Origin: Tetracentron sinense
Lineage: Eukaryota > Streptophyta > Magnoliopsida > Trochodendrales > Trochodendraceae
DNA: 64,000 nt
Assembly (NCBI GenBank): GCA_015143295.1
Contig: JABCRI010001393.1
Location: 57,474-121,473 of the forward strand
Direction: 5' to 3'
Of the stretch, positions 48,034 to 58,173 are shown in pieces (positions within the stretch are counted from its first letter, which is position 1; each line of letters begins with the position of its first letter). The translations under genes were made by a program, and so were the position numbers. Under the pieces are notes generated by a model. It worked only from the letters and a program-made list of their open reading frames with translations. It was not told the origin of the DNA and did no database searches.

Positions 48034-49518
48034 ATGCAGACATATGGGAAAAGGTCCCATCGCCGTCAAAGCATGAGTCAGGCCGAGGGATCCCAACATG
48101 AACATCATGGGAGTTCTAGCCAGCTTATGGGATCGTCTCAGGGATACCCACCAAACCATGAGGTTGCTCCCGAACCACACCATCATGAGGCTGCTCAATC
48201 ATCAGGTTATTAATTTTCATGATGACGACTATTGATTTATATAGCTTGTGCATTGAACTTATGTAAATCTGATAAGATTTAATTTGTTTATTGTGTCAAG
48301 GTGTTCCGCCACTTAGACGGACTAGGGGTCCGAATAAGGCCATTCCACCACCTCCACCTGGCCAGGACCGCATCCTAGTTCCGATTAACAACTTGGGACA
48401 GCCCACCGGGAATGAAGCGGGGAAACTATCACGATTTATAGGCACCTTGGTGAAGGATGGGGATATTCTCCCCATCAATTACACGGACTGGCGGCAAGTT
48501 CCTGACTCGCTGAAGCAGGGGGTCATGGATAGAGTATTGGTAATACAAAAGTTTGACTTATGTCAAAAAAAATTAAGAAATTTTATTTTAAGTAGAAACC
48601 TTTTGAATACCTATTTACTTCTTGTTTTCAAACATTTTTGAAATATATTATGACATTCAAGAATACATAACCATTAATGTTATACCTTGGTATTCTAATG
48701 AATTTACTTGATGCAGACGGTATTCAACCTCCCCCTGAGAGAGGAGGTCCGGGAGTGGGTAGACACTAAGACCGATGTGCTGTGGAAGAGCTGGAAGGAT
48801 AAGCTATTTGCTAAATGGCACAGAGCACATCTCTCACTAGATGAGCAGATGACCCTTGTCGATCCTCGGGCCATCCAATCACAGTGAAGGGAGTTGGTGG
48901 CACATCGGCGTACTGATGAGGCGAAGGTAACTCATCTTAATGTATGAAGTTTATATCTATTTACTCATTCAGTATGCAACACCTGTTAACATTTGATGTT
49001 CTTAACTAATATTTGTAGGCTATGAGTAGGAGAAACAAGGAGAACAGGTCGCAGCTTCGTACCACCCACAAGGCAGGGACGCGGAGTTACGCCCAGTATA
49101 GGGCTGCTGCGGTATGTAGCATTATAAATTCAATTTTATTTATGCATGTATTATCAAAAAATAAAGTTAATGTGGGTGAGATTGCTAGCTCATTGCTACA
49201 TATATTAGTTAGAGGTAATTAAACTATATCCCGCAATAAAACAGTCTGTATCAAGCTCAAATAACTGGTTAAACATGGTGGGCTGGCAAAAAACTGCATC
49301 CAAACAAATCTTATAGAACCATTGTAGGATATATAATGATGCCGCAAGTTCAGCTGTATACAACGGGGTATCCAGGCCACTGCTTTGGTTGATCACAATG
49401 ACAAAAAAAATTTAATACGACAAAAAAATTCATACTTTGGGAATTCTTTTGTTGTGAATTCCATTGCATTTGAAGTTACAAACAAATCAGCTTGGTATTT
49501 CCTAACAATATGACTTAT

Positions 49519-50169
49519 GCAAAATCAGCTTGCAAAAATAAAGACAAAGAATTTAGCCTGCAATGCAATGGAGATATTTAGTATATGAAAAATAATATTC
49601 TCATATCACTTAAGCATATCAGCTTTAATATGCTCTCTCTCTCTCTGCTCTCCAAACTTACTGGGGTTACAAATGTCTTTCCCCTCCACCAGATTGTATT
49701 TGTGACTGTTATATACTGTATAGACTAATAAAAAAAAATTTGTTCACCAATATTTGAGTTTTCCTAGGAAATGAGTGAACATACCCAAGCCTAATTAGCC
49801 CCTTTTTAGAGGTTGAAGTTCTGGTATTTATGTCATATCCAGGCATCAGATTACCTCTAGTGCACGCCTGGCCCAGCCTCGGGCATCCATTCATCGTGCG
49901 GCATTTGGTGCTAAAAAGGGAGAAGTCATTTCATTTTCTCCTCTGGGCCTCGGGCGTGCACCAGAGGTAATCTGTTGCCTCATATCCACATGTATCTGTA
50001 ATTGGGTAACATAGCTTAAATGGTATATGGGAAACTGAGATTCTGAGCCAACGTTAAATGGGGTCGGTGATTTTGCAAATGTCACGGTGATTAAGCCTGG
50101 CTAATTCTTTTGTTCCAAACAAATCTTCGGAAGGATTTTGCAAGCTGATTTTGCATTGCAGGCTAAATT
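49519..50169. repeat. Shuffled inverted repeats in the TNPA-like gene intron
   Basis: GCAAAATCAGCTTGCAAAA (49519-49537) has a perfect inverted partner at 50136-50154. AATTTAGCCTGCAATGC (49550-49566) has an inverted partner at 50153-50169. The order of the two blocks is not mirrored, so one arm was rearranged. TTTTGTTGTGAATTCCATTG also occurs twice in direct orientation (about 49448 and 50171). It may be a decayed element surrounding the MITE. Confidence 0.6.
49842..49979. mobile_element. Mutator-type MITE (138 bp) with 9-bp target duplication
   Basis: The ends are inverted: GGCATCAGATTACCTCTAGT on the left, and on the right a sequence whose complement starts GGCAACAGATTACCTCTGGT. Both continue GCACGCC, giving arms of about 36 bp. 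TCATATCCA flanks both sides (49833-49841 and 49980-49988). A 9-bp duplication with GG-starting long arms points to the Mutator superfamily. It lies in the fourth intron of the TNPA-like gene, so it inserted into the CACTA element. Confidence 0.88.
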
Positions 50170-50940
50170 CTTTTGTTGTGAATTCCATTGCATTTGAAGT
50201 TTAATTCCAGCTTGTACTTATATCTTTTGTTGTGAATTGTGGACATACTCTATATGGACTATTAAACATTGATGGTCTGCCTCTTAACAGTAGTGCTCCT
50301 CAAAAAGATTCATACGTAGAAAAAGGACAGACTCCTCAGAGAATCTGCCTCTGAAGCATCTAGTAGTAGCATTTTTCTAGCTTTGACAAGAACTAATCAA
50401 CTTTAGTTTCACATGTAAACTCTCCCATCAACGAGCACTAAATGCATCATGTAATTACCCACGAATACATCAATTACTCATCTATATATGTCCAATATTA
50501 CATGTGAGACTGATGATGTACAGTATTTTTCATATATATATGTACAATATTTTTCAATTGATGTCTAACATTTTATAAATTGTTGTTTTCATCACGAGGA
50601 TAGCAAGCCCAGGATCTAGACGGGCAAGAGCCGGACCGCATGAAGATGTATCATATGATGCATGTTCGGCGAGATGGGACATTTGTCGATCAGGCATCAG
50701 CTGATTTCTATGTATGTCTTATCATTACATGATCTGATCGATTGTTTATAAATATCAATTTTGTAATTATATATTCATAAATTGTAATCACCTAAATTTT
50801 GTGTTGTAGACTCAGATGGATGAGCTCGTTAGCCAACATCCGGAGGGGACTATTCCTGAAAGCTTACATGGATTTTTTTTGGAGATAAAGTAGTCAAACT
50901 TCAATCAACTGTCCATTCTAATTATAAGTTCATACTCTAG

Positions 50941-53900
50941 GTTCTTTTTGGTGAGGTCGAGAGCATCTCTCCTCCTAGAGCGCCAACTGCAATTTTAAAT
51001 GGTGAGGAGAAAGGTGGATTGCCGATGGAAGCTTTTTCTAGGGTTCAAGAATTTTTCAGTGGTGTTGAATGGGTTGATAGCAGTGATGATGCTGCTTTAT
51101 GGTTACTTAAACAAATATCTGCAAACGCTTTACAAGAAAAATTTGAAAAATTAATTCTAAGCGATGTGAAAGAATTGTCACGATTGCAGAGTAAAGTGAG
51201 TTTACAGACAAACATTACCACACCGGTGGTGAATTTCCTTGATGATCTTACATCTCAAGATCATGTCTTAAAGAATGTTGCGCTGCAATCTTCAATACCA
51301 AATGCAGTTGATTCTGTACATTCACTTTTTCAAAGTGATGGTCCACCTGCCATAAATGTTGCTCAACCACCTCCACATCCTCCACCAACACCAGCTACTA
51401 ATGTTGTTGATACTTCCCCACCACCCCCACCTCCTCCTCCACCTCTTCCTTCGAGCAAAAGGACCGCTTCTTTTTCTCCACCGCCACCCCCACCCCCACC
51501 TTCTTCATTGGTTGCATCTCCTAATGGTCCTCCGGTGCCACCTGCCTCCATTACTATTGTGTATTTATTCTGGTGAAAGTCTTGATTCTCCACTACCTCC
51601 TCATTCATTAAAATTGTTTAACAAAGATTCTTTGCCTCCGCCCCCACCTCTGCTACCGCCAGTGGCATACAATAGAGGTTCTTATTACCCATCTTCTATA
51701 AATTTACTGCTATCCAATACTGTTGCATCATCTCTTTCACATCCATCTTCTACTCCAAGTATAGGACCTCCACCACCACCTCCACTTCTCACTCTCTCTA
51801 CTACATCAACTACATGCTCTCCTCGTCCACCTCCGACACCTGATTCATTATGCATAGTCAACCCACAACTCTACCTATTACCACTATTTCTGATAAAGAT
51901 GCCCCTCCATCACCACCGCCACTACCTCCACCTCCTCCTACCATTTTTAGTAGAGGCCCTCCAATGTCACCTCCACGCCCTCCACCTCCTATTTCATATA
52001 GAGACCCTCGACCACCACCACCACCACGACCTTCCCCTTTTGTTTCTTGTAAAAATCCTTCCCCTCCACTCCCGGTTATCTCTAGCAGAGTCCCTCCACC
52101 ATCTCCTCCTCCTCCTCCACCTCCTCCACCTCCACCTCCACCTCCCCATAATATTTCTAGTAGGCACCCTCCTCCTCCACCTCCTCCCCCTTTTCCTTCT
52201 GGCTCCAATAGTATTAGTCCACTCCCCCCACCACCACCTCTCCCTACTACATCTAATAACCCCCCTCAACCACCACACCCTCCTTTGAGTTCAGGTCATG
52301 TTCGGACAGTGTCTGCCACCAGTGCCATCCATGGCCCCCTCCTCCACCTCCTTTAGTTTCTAGTCATGGCGCTCCTCCTATTCCACCTCCACCTCCTTCA
52401 GGAACTACTCGGAAAGGTCGAATCCCTCCACCTCCACCACAAGCACCAAAGCCTCCTGGTGTTGTGCCCTCTCTGCCATTAGGTCGTGGCATCATGCCAA
52501 GTCCGCCTCAACCCCCTGGAGCAAACGGTTCTAGTGCGCCACCCCCTCCGACACCATCTACAGGAAGAGGAAGAGGTTCTTCAGGACCAGTAAGTCATGG
52601 AAGAGGTCGTTGTTTCATAGTTGCTACTAATTCACCTAAAAGAGCTTCTTTAAGACCATTACATTGGGTGAAAGTTACTCGAGCAATGCAAGGGAGTTTA
52701 TGGGCTGATTCTCAAAGACAGGAAAATCAGTCAAGGTATGTGCATATCTTTTATCTTTTAGCGAAATATTTTTCCTAAAAGTAGCCTCCTCTTGTGTGTG
52801 CGGTGTCATGTGAAATGTTTGATAATTAATCTGGAAACGTTACATGTTGGAATTGTGCATGCTTATATGTGCCACCCACGTGAAATGTTTGCTAATTAAT
52901 CTGTAAACTTTTACATGTTAAAATATTTCCTGGAAGGGCCATCCTTCCATCCAAATACTGTTATGTTGAGTGATCAGTTTAACTGTACCAATTTAAAATA
53001 AAAGGTACTTCTTGAATAAGCCGCAACTGAATTGGGATTTTGCCTTTTGGTTTAGAATATTCAATCTAGATCGTTCTTTTGGGCAATCAAAAATATTATG
53101 TGCACTGGTCCCAAACTGGTTAATCAGCTACCAGAAAATTGCTTAATTATATGATAGAATTAGTGCTTTAAAAGGCGCATGAGGCTTATGCCTCAACGCT
53201 CCAACTTGGAGGCTTTAATCCCCTGAAGCTCGCACCTTATGCCTTTGAGACTTGCCTTAGGTCCCAGGCATCCACCTCATACATTAACTACGTACAAAAA
53301 GTTGAGACTTACTTTTTTTTATTTGTTTAAACGTTAAACTAACATTTCATTTATTATGTTTAAGTTATTTAGGGTTTTTAAAACCCTTCTTTGTTTTTCG
53401 AATGACATCAAGAGTTTTGGTTACACGAAGATGGAATGCATAATATATTTTTCATCCGGAGAACTAATTGGATTGCTAAGAGTGGAACAGACCATCTAGT
53501 TCACATTAATATTTCTTTGTGTTTGTTTGTTGAAATTAAAAATCCTCATGAATTGATGACTCAACATCATTTGTTTTGCACAATGTATATGAACAGAAAG
53601 GTAAATCCAAATTGCAACAGTTATTGGCCTCTCTTAAATTTTTTTTCTTATATAATGATCGAATCAATTATATCAGTATAATATATGTACTATGTTCAGA
53701 ATCTTTCTGCAACTTATCTCATTTGTAATGAATTAATTATTTAGAAAACATGGGAGAGTGAGGCTTAAGGCTCACATCTCGAGTCTTTTTCCTCATGAAT
53801 GTGGAGGTCTTATTGCCCGCCTCATACCTTCATGTCTCTCATTTATATCACGCATGGAGAAAGCTTGCTATGGTTAATTGGCACTCATTCATATCATGCA

Positions 53901-54182
53901 GAGAAGAGGTTATCTGTGGTTAATCTGTGGTTAATCATGTGCTATTTATGCTCTCCCCTTCCTTTCTATGTTTGTGTGCTTGCATGTTTTTCTATTCTTC
54001 TTTGATTTCTTTTAAAAAATTCTGATATCACATATGATGAAATTTGTGATAGGGCCCCTGAAATAGATATTTCAGAACTTGAAAGTCTGTTCTCAACAGC
54101 TGTTGCTTCAGACTGGAGTGGCACAGACAGAGGTGGAATTCGACGGGGTTCTAACATCAACAGACCAGAGAAAGTGCAATTG
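50941..54182 (+). pseudogene. Class II formin fragment (end of linker, FH1, start of FH2)
   Basis: Formins nucleate and elongate actin filaments; class II plant formins have a PTEN-like N-terminus before FH1-FH2. After an acceptor (ACTCTAG at 50934-50940) the exon reads VLFGEVESISPPRAPTAILN, then LPMEAFSRVQEFFSGVEWVD and DDAALWLLKQISANALQEKF, typical of class II formins ahead of FH1. The proline-rich FH1 (about 51360-52560) changes frame at least three times (near 51555, 51850 and 52330). FH2 begins with SLRPLHWVKVTRAMQGSLWA and the exon ends at 52735 with a good donor. The next exon, 54053-54182, is in phase: APEIDISELESLFSTAVASD to NRPEKVQL. The following FH2 exons (LRRA...LTK) and the N-terminal PTEN/C2 part are absent. 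Retained introns show this is genomic DNA, not a retrocopy. Confidence 0.9.
53161..53790. mobile_element. Diverged hAT-like element copy in the formin intron
   Basis: The left edge TAGTGCTTTAAAAGGCGCAT closely matches the terminal repeat of the element at 54676 (TAGTGTTTTAAAAGGC in the right-arm complement), and GAGGCTTATGCCTCA-type text follows in both. The right edge is decayed: GAGGCTTAAGGCTCAC near 53761 is recognisable, but the terminal CTTTTAAAACACTA is not, and no target duplication is seen. Confidence 0.5.
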
Positions 54183-55312
54183 GTAACTGGCATGTTTTCT
54201 TTTTATAGAATTTTCAAATAATATTTGTAAGCTTGGAACTGGATGCAGGTGTTCAAATTTCATGGATATTTGTAACCAGTTGTTTTGGTACATTTTTAGC
54301 CTATTACTTGGTCGATACTTCTTAAGTTCAGTTTCAGAGTTGTCATTTTATTTATTTTTGAACTAGATCACAGTTGAGTTTTATCGTATGAATTTTCCAA
54401 TATGATTGTAGAATTCTTGTGACATGTATATTAATTAAAACGAAGAATAAGTGGATTTTTAGTATGCTTTGTTCACTGACCAAGTGAAGATAGTCAACTG
54501 AAATTGAAACAGTTGGTTTCTTTTTGTATTTTAGTACGAACTCAGACTCGATTAGTTTTAAATGCAGACCTCGTAGGCCATTATGCTGGGAATCTTTTAT
54601 CCATTTATTTCCCAGAATGGAGTATATATACATGCTTATCTACATGCTTGTGTTTATCTTTGCATGTCTTTGGTGCATTGTTTTAAAAGGCGAAGGTGTG
54701 ATGCGAGGCATTTGGACCTCTAGAGGCGTGAGGCTTTCTTTAAAAAAAGAGGATATATATATATAAATATAATTCTTCGACTATCATATCAAAAGAAAAG
54801 CAAGTTAGAGAGGCAAGCAAAAGCTGCAATCTAAATTTACATTTATGTTCATATACATTGAAAGATAGATAACACTCAACAATAAATTTATGTACCGGAT
54901 TTTGGATTCCAACAAATAGCTGCAAAAAATTCGATGAGGGAAAAAAAAAAAATTCTAGTGTTTTAAGTTCCCGATTTTTGGTTAATGCATGAGGTGTATG
55001 CCTTAGGCATAAAACGAACAACAAGGTGTGAGGAATTCACCTCAGGTGAAGTCTCACACTTTGAGTTGTATACCTCAGGGGAATTAAGCCACAAGGTTTT
55101 TTTTGATCGGTAATCCAAGCATAATATAAATCAGAAAAAAGAGGGAACAATACAAAAGAAAAGGAAACAAAGAAAACATGGCTCACGAGGACACGAACCG
55201 ATACACAACAACTACAAAATGAGAATGCACACAAAATGAGAAGCCACAAGGTTGAGCCTCGCATTGAAATGTTTTCCTTAAGCCTTGCCCTGAGGCAAGC
55301 TTCGAGGCTTAA

Positions 55313-58135
55313 TGTGACGCCCCGAACCCGCGCCTAAGGAATAATGTTCCAAGACGCATGCTTGTTCGTCATAACCACGTATGCGGAAGACTTTACTCAC
55401 GAAAATGTTGAAATTTTTAACTTTTCTTATGATGAGCTTACATAAGCAATAACAACTGATTATCACTCAATACAATAACCCATCATAAGCAAATACATTA
55501 CCCCACTGGCTATAGTAGCTTTTACTTTTGGTGCTACAATTGCGTCGGTACACTTTCCAAACTCTATCAAGCGTAGCTCCTTACCAATCGACAATTGCTT
55601 CAGAATCTGAAGACATAAAATGAGAGGAGTGAGCTATAGAGCCCAGCAAAATCCACAGTCCATCTAAACTATTTTCCACATAATAACATTCATCAATAAT
55701 GATATTGTAGTACAATACAAATCTCATATTATAATAATATCTTAACTCATGACCCTAGGTCACTCAGGGCTATCTCACCCTATCTGAGGTTCTCAACCTC
55801 CAAGTGTTTTCCACCGTCCAGTTCATTCAATTATTTTCCTTAACATCAGGTTACCGTCTCAGATAACCGATCACGCTCTATCCTTTAGTCCACAGACTCG
55901 ATCAACTGGGCCTTTGCCCATGAACAATATCTATCATTGAGTCCACAAACTCCATTATCATCCAATCGGGACTTCTCCCGATTATAACCAATCCTTGGGT
56001 ATGCCAACCCAATTAACCTTAAATCTTTATTTTCCATAACCCGGGCCTTTACCCGATAGTTGTCAGGAAGAGAACAACTCCTTTGACATATCACATTCTG
56101 CCAGGAACAACACCTCTGACATATCACTTTATATTTTCCCAGTGTGGGAAACACTAGCTCACACAACCACATTTGTCAGGAAACATATCTGATAAGCAGG
56201 ATACACATCTGATTGCTAGGATACACATCTGATCAATCAGGATACGCATCTGATAGCCAGGAAATCCATCCAACCTGCTAGGAAAATGAAACTCATCTAA
56301 CAAGACGCACCTCTGACTAACAGGAAACACCTGACTACCAGGACACACCTGTCTACTAGGAACACATCTGACATATCACTTTGTTAGGCATAACACCTCT
56401 GACATCAAATCTTGTCAGGCACAACACCTCTGACAGTACAACGCTTAATCCAATCTTCTGTTGGGATAAACCTACCCCTGTAGAACATCATCTCTCAAGT
56501 CAACCACCATAAGTCATCACAGCCTCTGTTGGGTGCATACCTGCCGACACAGGCCAATCCCCCCTCAAAGTAACATCAGTGAGTTCGTAAACTCAATACA
56601 TCACTGGGTCTGTAGACCCCAATCCAAACTTGGGTCTATAAACCCGATGCCATCCTAACTCTCCTGACTATCAGTCTGACTATCAGTCATAGAGGGACCC
56701 TATCTGGGCCGATGGATCCGTCCATCGCCTTATACGACATCCACACAAGTATTAGGGCACCCTAGATTGACCTTACAACACACGGGGGAGCCACATCGAG
56801 CTTCCCGGAGGTCTAAACACCTCGTACTCTTTCCATACATACCAACCATCCATCCTCCTTAAATCCGGGTCTTTGACCCTTTTCATTCATACACAATCAT
56901 CCATGAGAGCCAAAATTCTGAGCTAAAAAGCCTGAAACCGAGGACTACACCCCTCTGCTTCATCTACAAGTAATCCCAACTCTTCAATCCATTATAGATC
57001 GGGTCTCGGACCCTTCTCATCCATGCCACACATCATCCACGACATTCCACATACAAAATAACTTAAATACGGGAAGATAGAAGAGAGGGAAAGAGATTTT
57101 ACCTCCCTACATGGATTTCGAGACATCGGGGGAAGAAATGGACACCGCCAACGCGCTCTGAAGAACAATCAACCCCAATGTGAAGCTCCTCGCCTTCAAA
57201 CCTTCACTTTCTCTCTCTAACTTTTCCTCTTTCTCTCTCTACATGCCGATCAAGGCACTAGGGGAGAAAACAGACGGTGCCAATGCGTCGGGGACGTCGA
57301 AATACCCCAAGGTAGCTTCCCCTCTTCTTTCTCTCTCCTCTCTAGCCTTTCTCTCTCTAGAAAGTGGGGTAGGCAGCACCTCTTTACCGCGAGCACTATT
57401 GAACAGAATGAGGGGGCTGGGCCCCCCCTTTTATAAGTCAAAGGTCATATGCAAGGCACATGACCACTTGTCCTTTGACCAAGTCAACGGTTTTGACCGT
57501 TTGATTAAATTCTGACTTTTTGTCGTGTATATGGCCTTCGTAAACCTACCATATGACCTCCGCTTTTGACAAAACTTTAGGTGACCGAAATTGGGGCAGT
57601 TCGACACCTGCTATAAAAATTTCAGGGAAATGTATTGTGTTTTGACCTTAAAAAGTAAGTCTGGAAGAAAATTGCAAAACCTGCTAATTTCCTGGTTTTG
57701 GACATAAAACACGTTGCCGTTTCTTCGTTTGAGATGATTAATAGCTGAGATGACAAAAAGTTATCCCCACAGTCGACCGGCATGCTGTGGTACTTTAGCT
57801 GCACAAATTTCTATTAGAATCCCCAACAAATATGGAGTCCCAATTAAATTTCAAAAAATCTGAAATTTCTTGGTTTTCTCGATTTTTCTTACATTTAAGA
57901 CCCCCACGGTCTCGCGAATCGATACACGACAGAACTGGAATGACAGGTGATCGTCCATATAGTCGACCCATACATTGTGTACGATTTTCGAGGAAAAACA
58001 TTGAAGTTTTATCGGTACAATTGAATCTCGAACAAAATCCACTTTCCACCAATTTAACAAACACTTAACTAATTAACCTCAGTTAAGGACTCATAAATGC
58101 ATAATTGTATTCTATTAAAATTCTGGGTTGTTACA
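55313..58135. mobile_element. Solo LTR of a Ty3/gypsy-type retrotransposon, 5-bp target duplication
   Basis: The element starts TGTGACGCCCCGAACCCG and ends CTGGGTTGTTACA, with TGT...ACA termini. CTTAA is present at 55308-55312 and again at 58136-58140. There is no gag, pol or second LTR, so the 2823-bp piece is a solo LTR left by recombination between two LTRs. It sits inside the hAT-like element at 54676-58165, splitting GGCTTAA from GCCTCAC. Assignment to Ty3/gypsy rests on the length and the TGTGACGCCCCGAACC start and is an inference. Confidence 0.92.
56060..56440. repeat. Degenerate short tandem repeats inside the solo LTR
   Basis: Units around 17-26 bp carry CAGGA or TAGGA, A/C-rich text and CATCTGA or CTCTGACATATCAC. 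Examples are AGGATACACATCTGATTGCT and CAGGATACGCATCTGATAGC. They belong to the LTR and have no coding meaning. Confidence 0.75.
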
Positions 58136-58173
58136 CTTAAGCCTCACATGCCTTTTAAAACACTACTTTGGTG

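Larger units (their letters stand above)
39251..50892 (+). mobile_element. CACTA (En/Spm) DNA transposon, left end present, right end not found
   Basis: The left terminus CACTACAAGAAATTTACCGG is the standard CACTA inverted-repeat start. It is followed by dense subterminal motifs (39265-39735), a leader with a donor-like CACGGTGAGT at 39836-39845, TNPD on the plus strand (43401-47101) and a TNPA-like gene (48034-50892) in the order usual for plant CACTA elements. The matching right end (TTTCTTGTAGTG after inverted subterminal motifs) is not seen before the formin-like DNA starts at about 50893, nor clearly later. The end given is the last TNPA-like codon. Either the right end was deleted, or the element extends across the formin fragment to an end I could not find. 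Confidence 0.9.
48034..50892 (+). pseudogene. TNPA-like CACTA protein (Transposase_24 type), stop codon and 3' truncation
   Basis: TNPA-type proteins bind the element's subterminal repeats and help TNPD. Six exons are readable: 48034-48205 (MQTYGKRSHRRQSMSQAEGS), 48301-48539 (PINYTDWRQVPDSLKQGVMD), 48717-48926 (REEVREWVDTKTDVLWKSWK), 49019-49111 (KENRSQLRTTHKAGTRSYAQ), 50604-50711 (MYHMMHVRRDGTFVDQASAD) and 50810-50892 (MDELVSQHPEGTIPESLHGF). All internal splice sites are GT-AG and in phase. Exon 3 has an in-frame TGA at 48885-48887 (SQ-stop-REL, where the family commonly has Trp, so TGG to TGA). The last exon leaves the family pattern after ESLHG and stops at TAG; the usual C-terminal part is gone and formin-like DNA follows. 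The 1.5-kb fourth intron holds a MITE and other repeats. Confidence 0.85.
54676..58165. mobile_element. hAT-like non-autonomous element, 8-bp target duplication, carrying a nested solo LTR
   Basis: The left end CATTGTTTTAAAAGGC and the complement of the right end TAGTGTTTTAAAAGGC form 16-bp terminal repeats. CTTTGGTG flanks both sides (54668-54675 and 58166-58173). An 8-bp duplication and such ends fit the hAT superfamily. Without the nested LTR the element is about 660 bp and has no transposase frame. The interior contains GAGGC/GCCTC-rich text typical of this repeat type. It lies about 490 bp after the last formin exon. Confidence 0.88.

Noticed and set aside
51858-52278. Glycine-rich and arginine-rich minus-strand frames opposite the formin FH1
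   Set aside because: They are the complement of CCTCC and CCACC proline codons of the formin and have no independent support.
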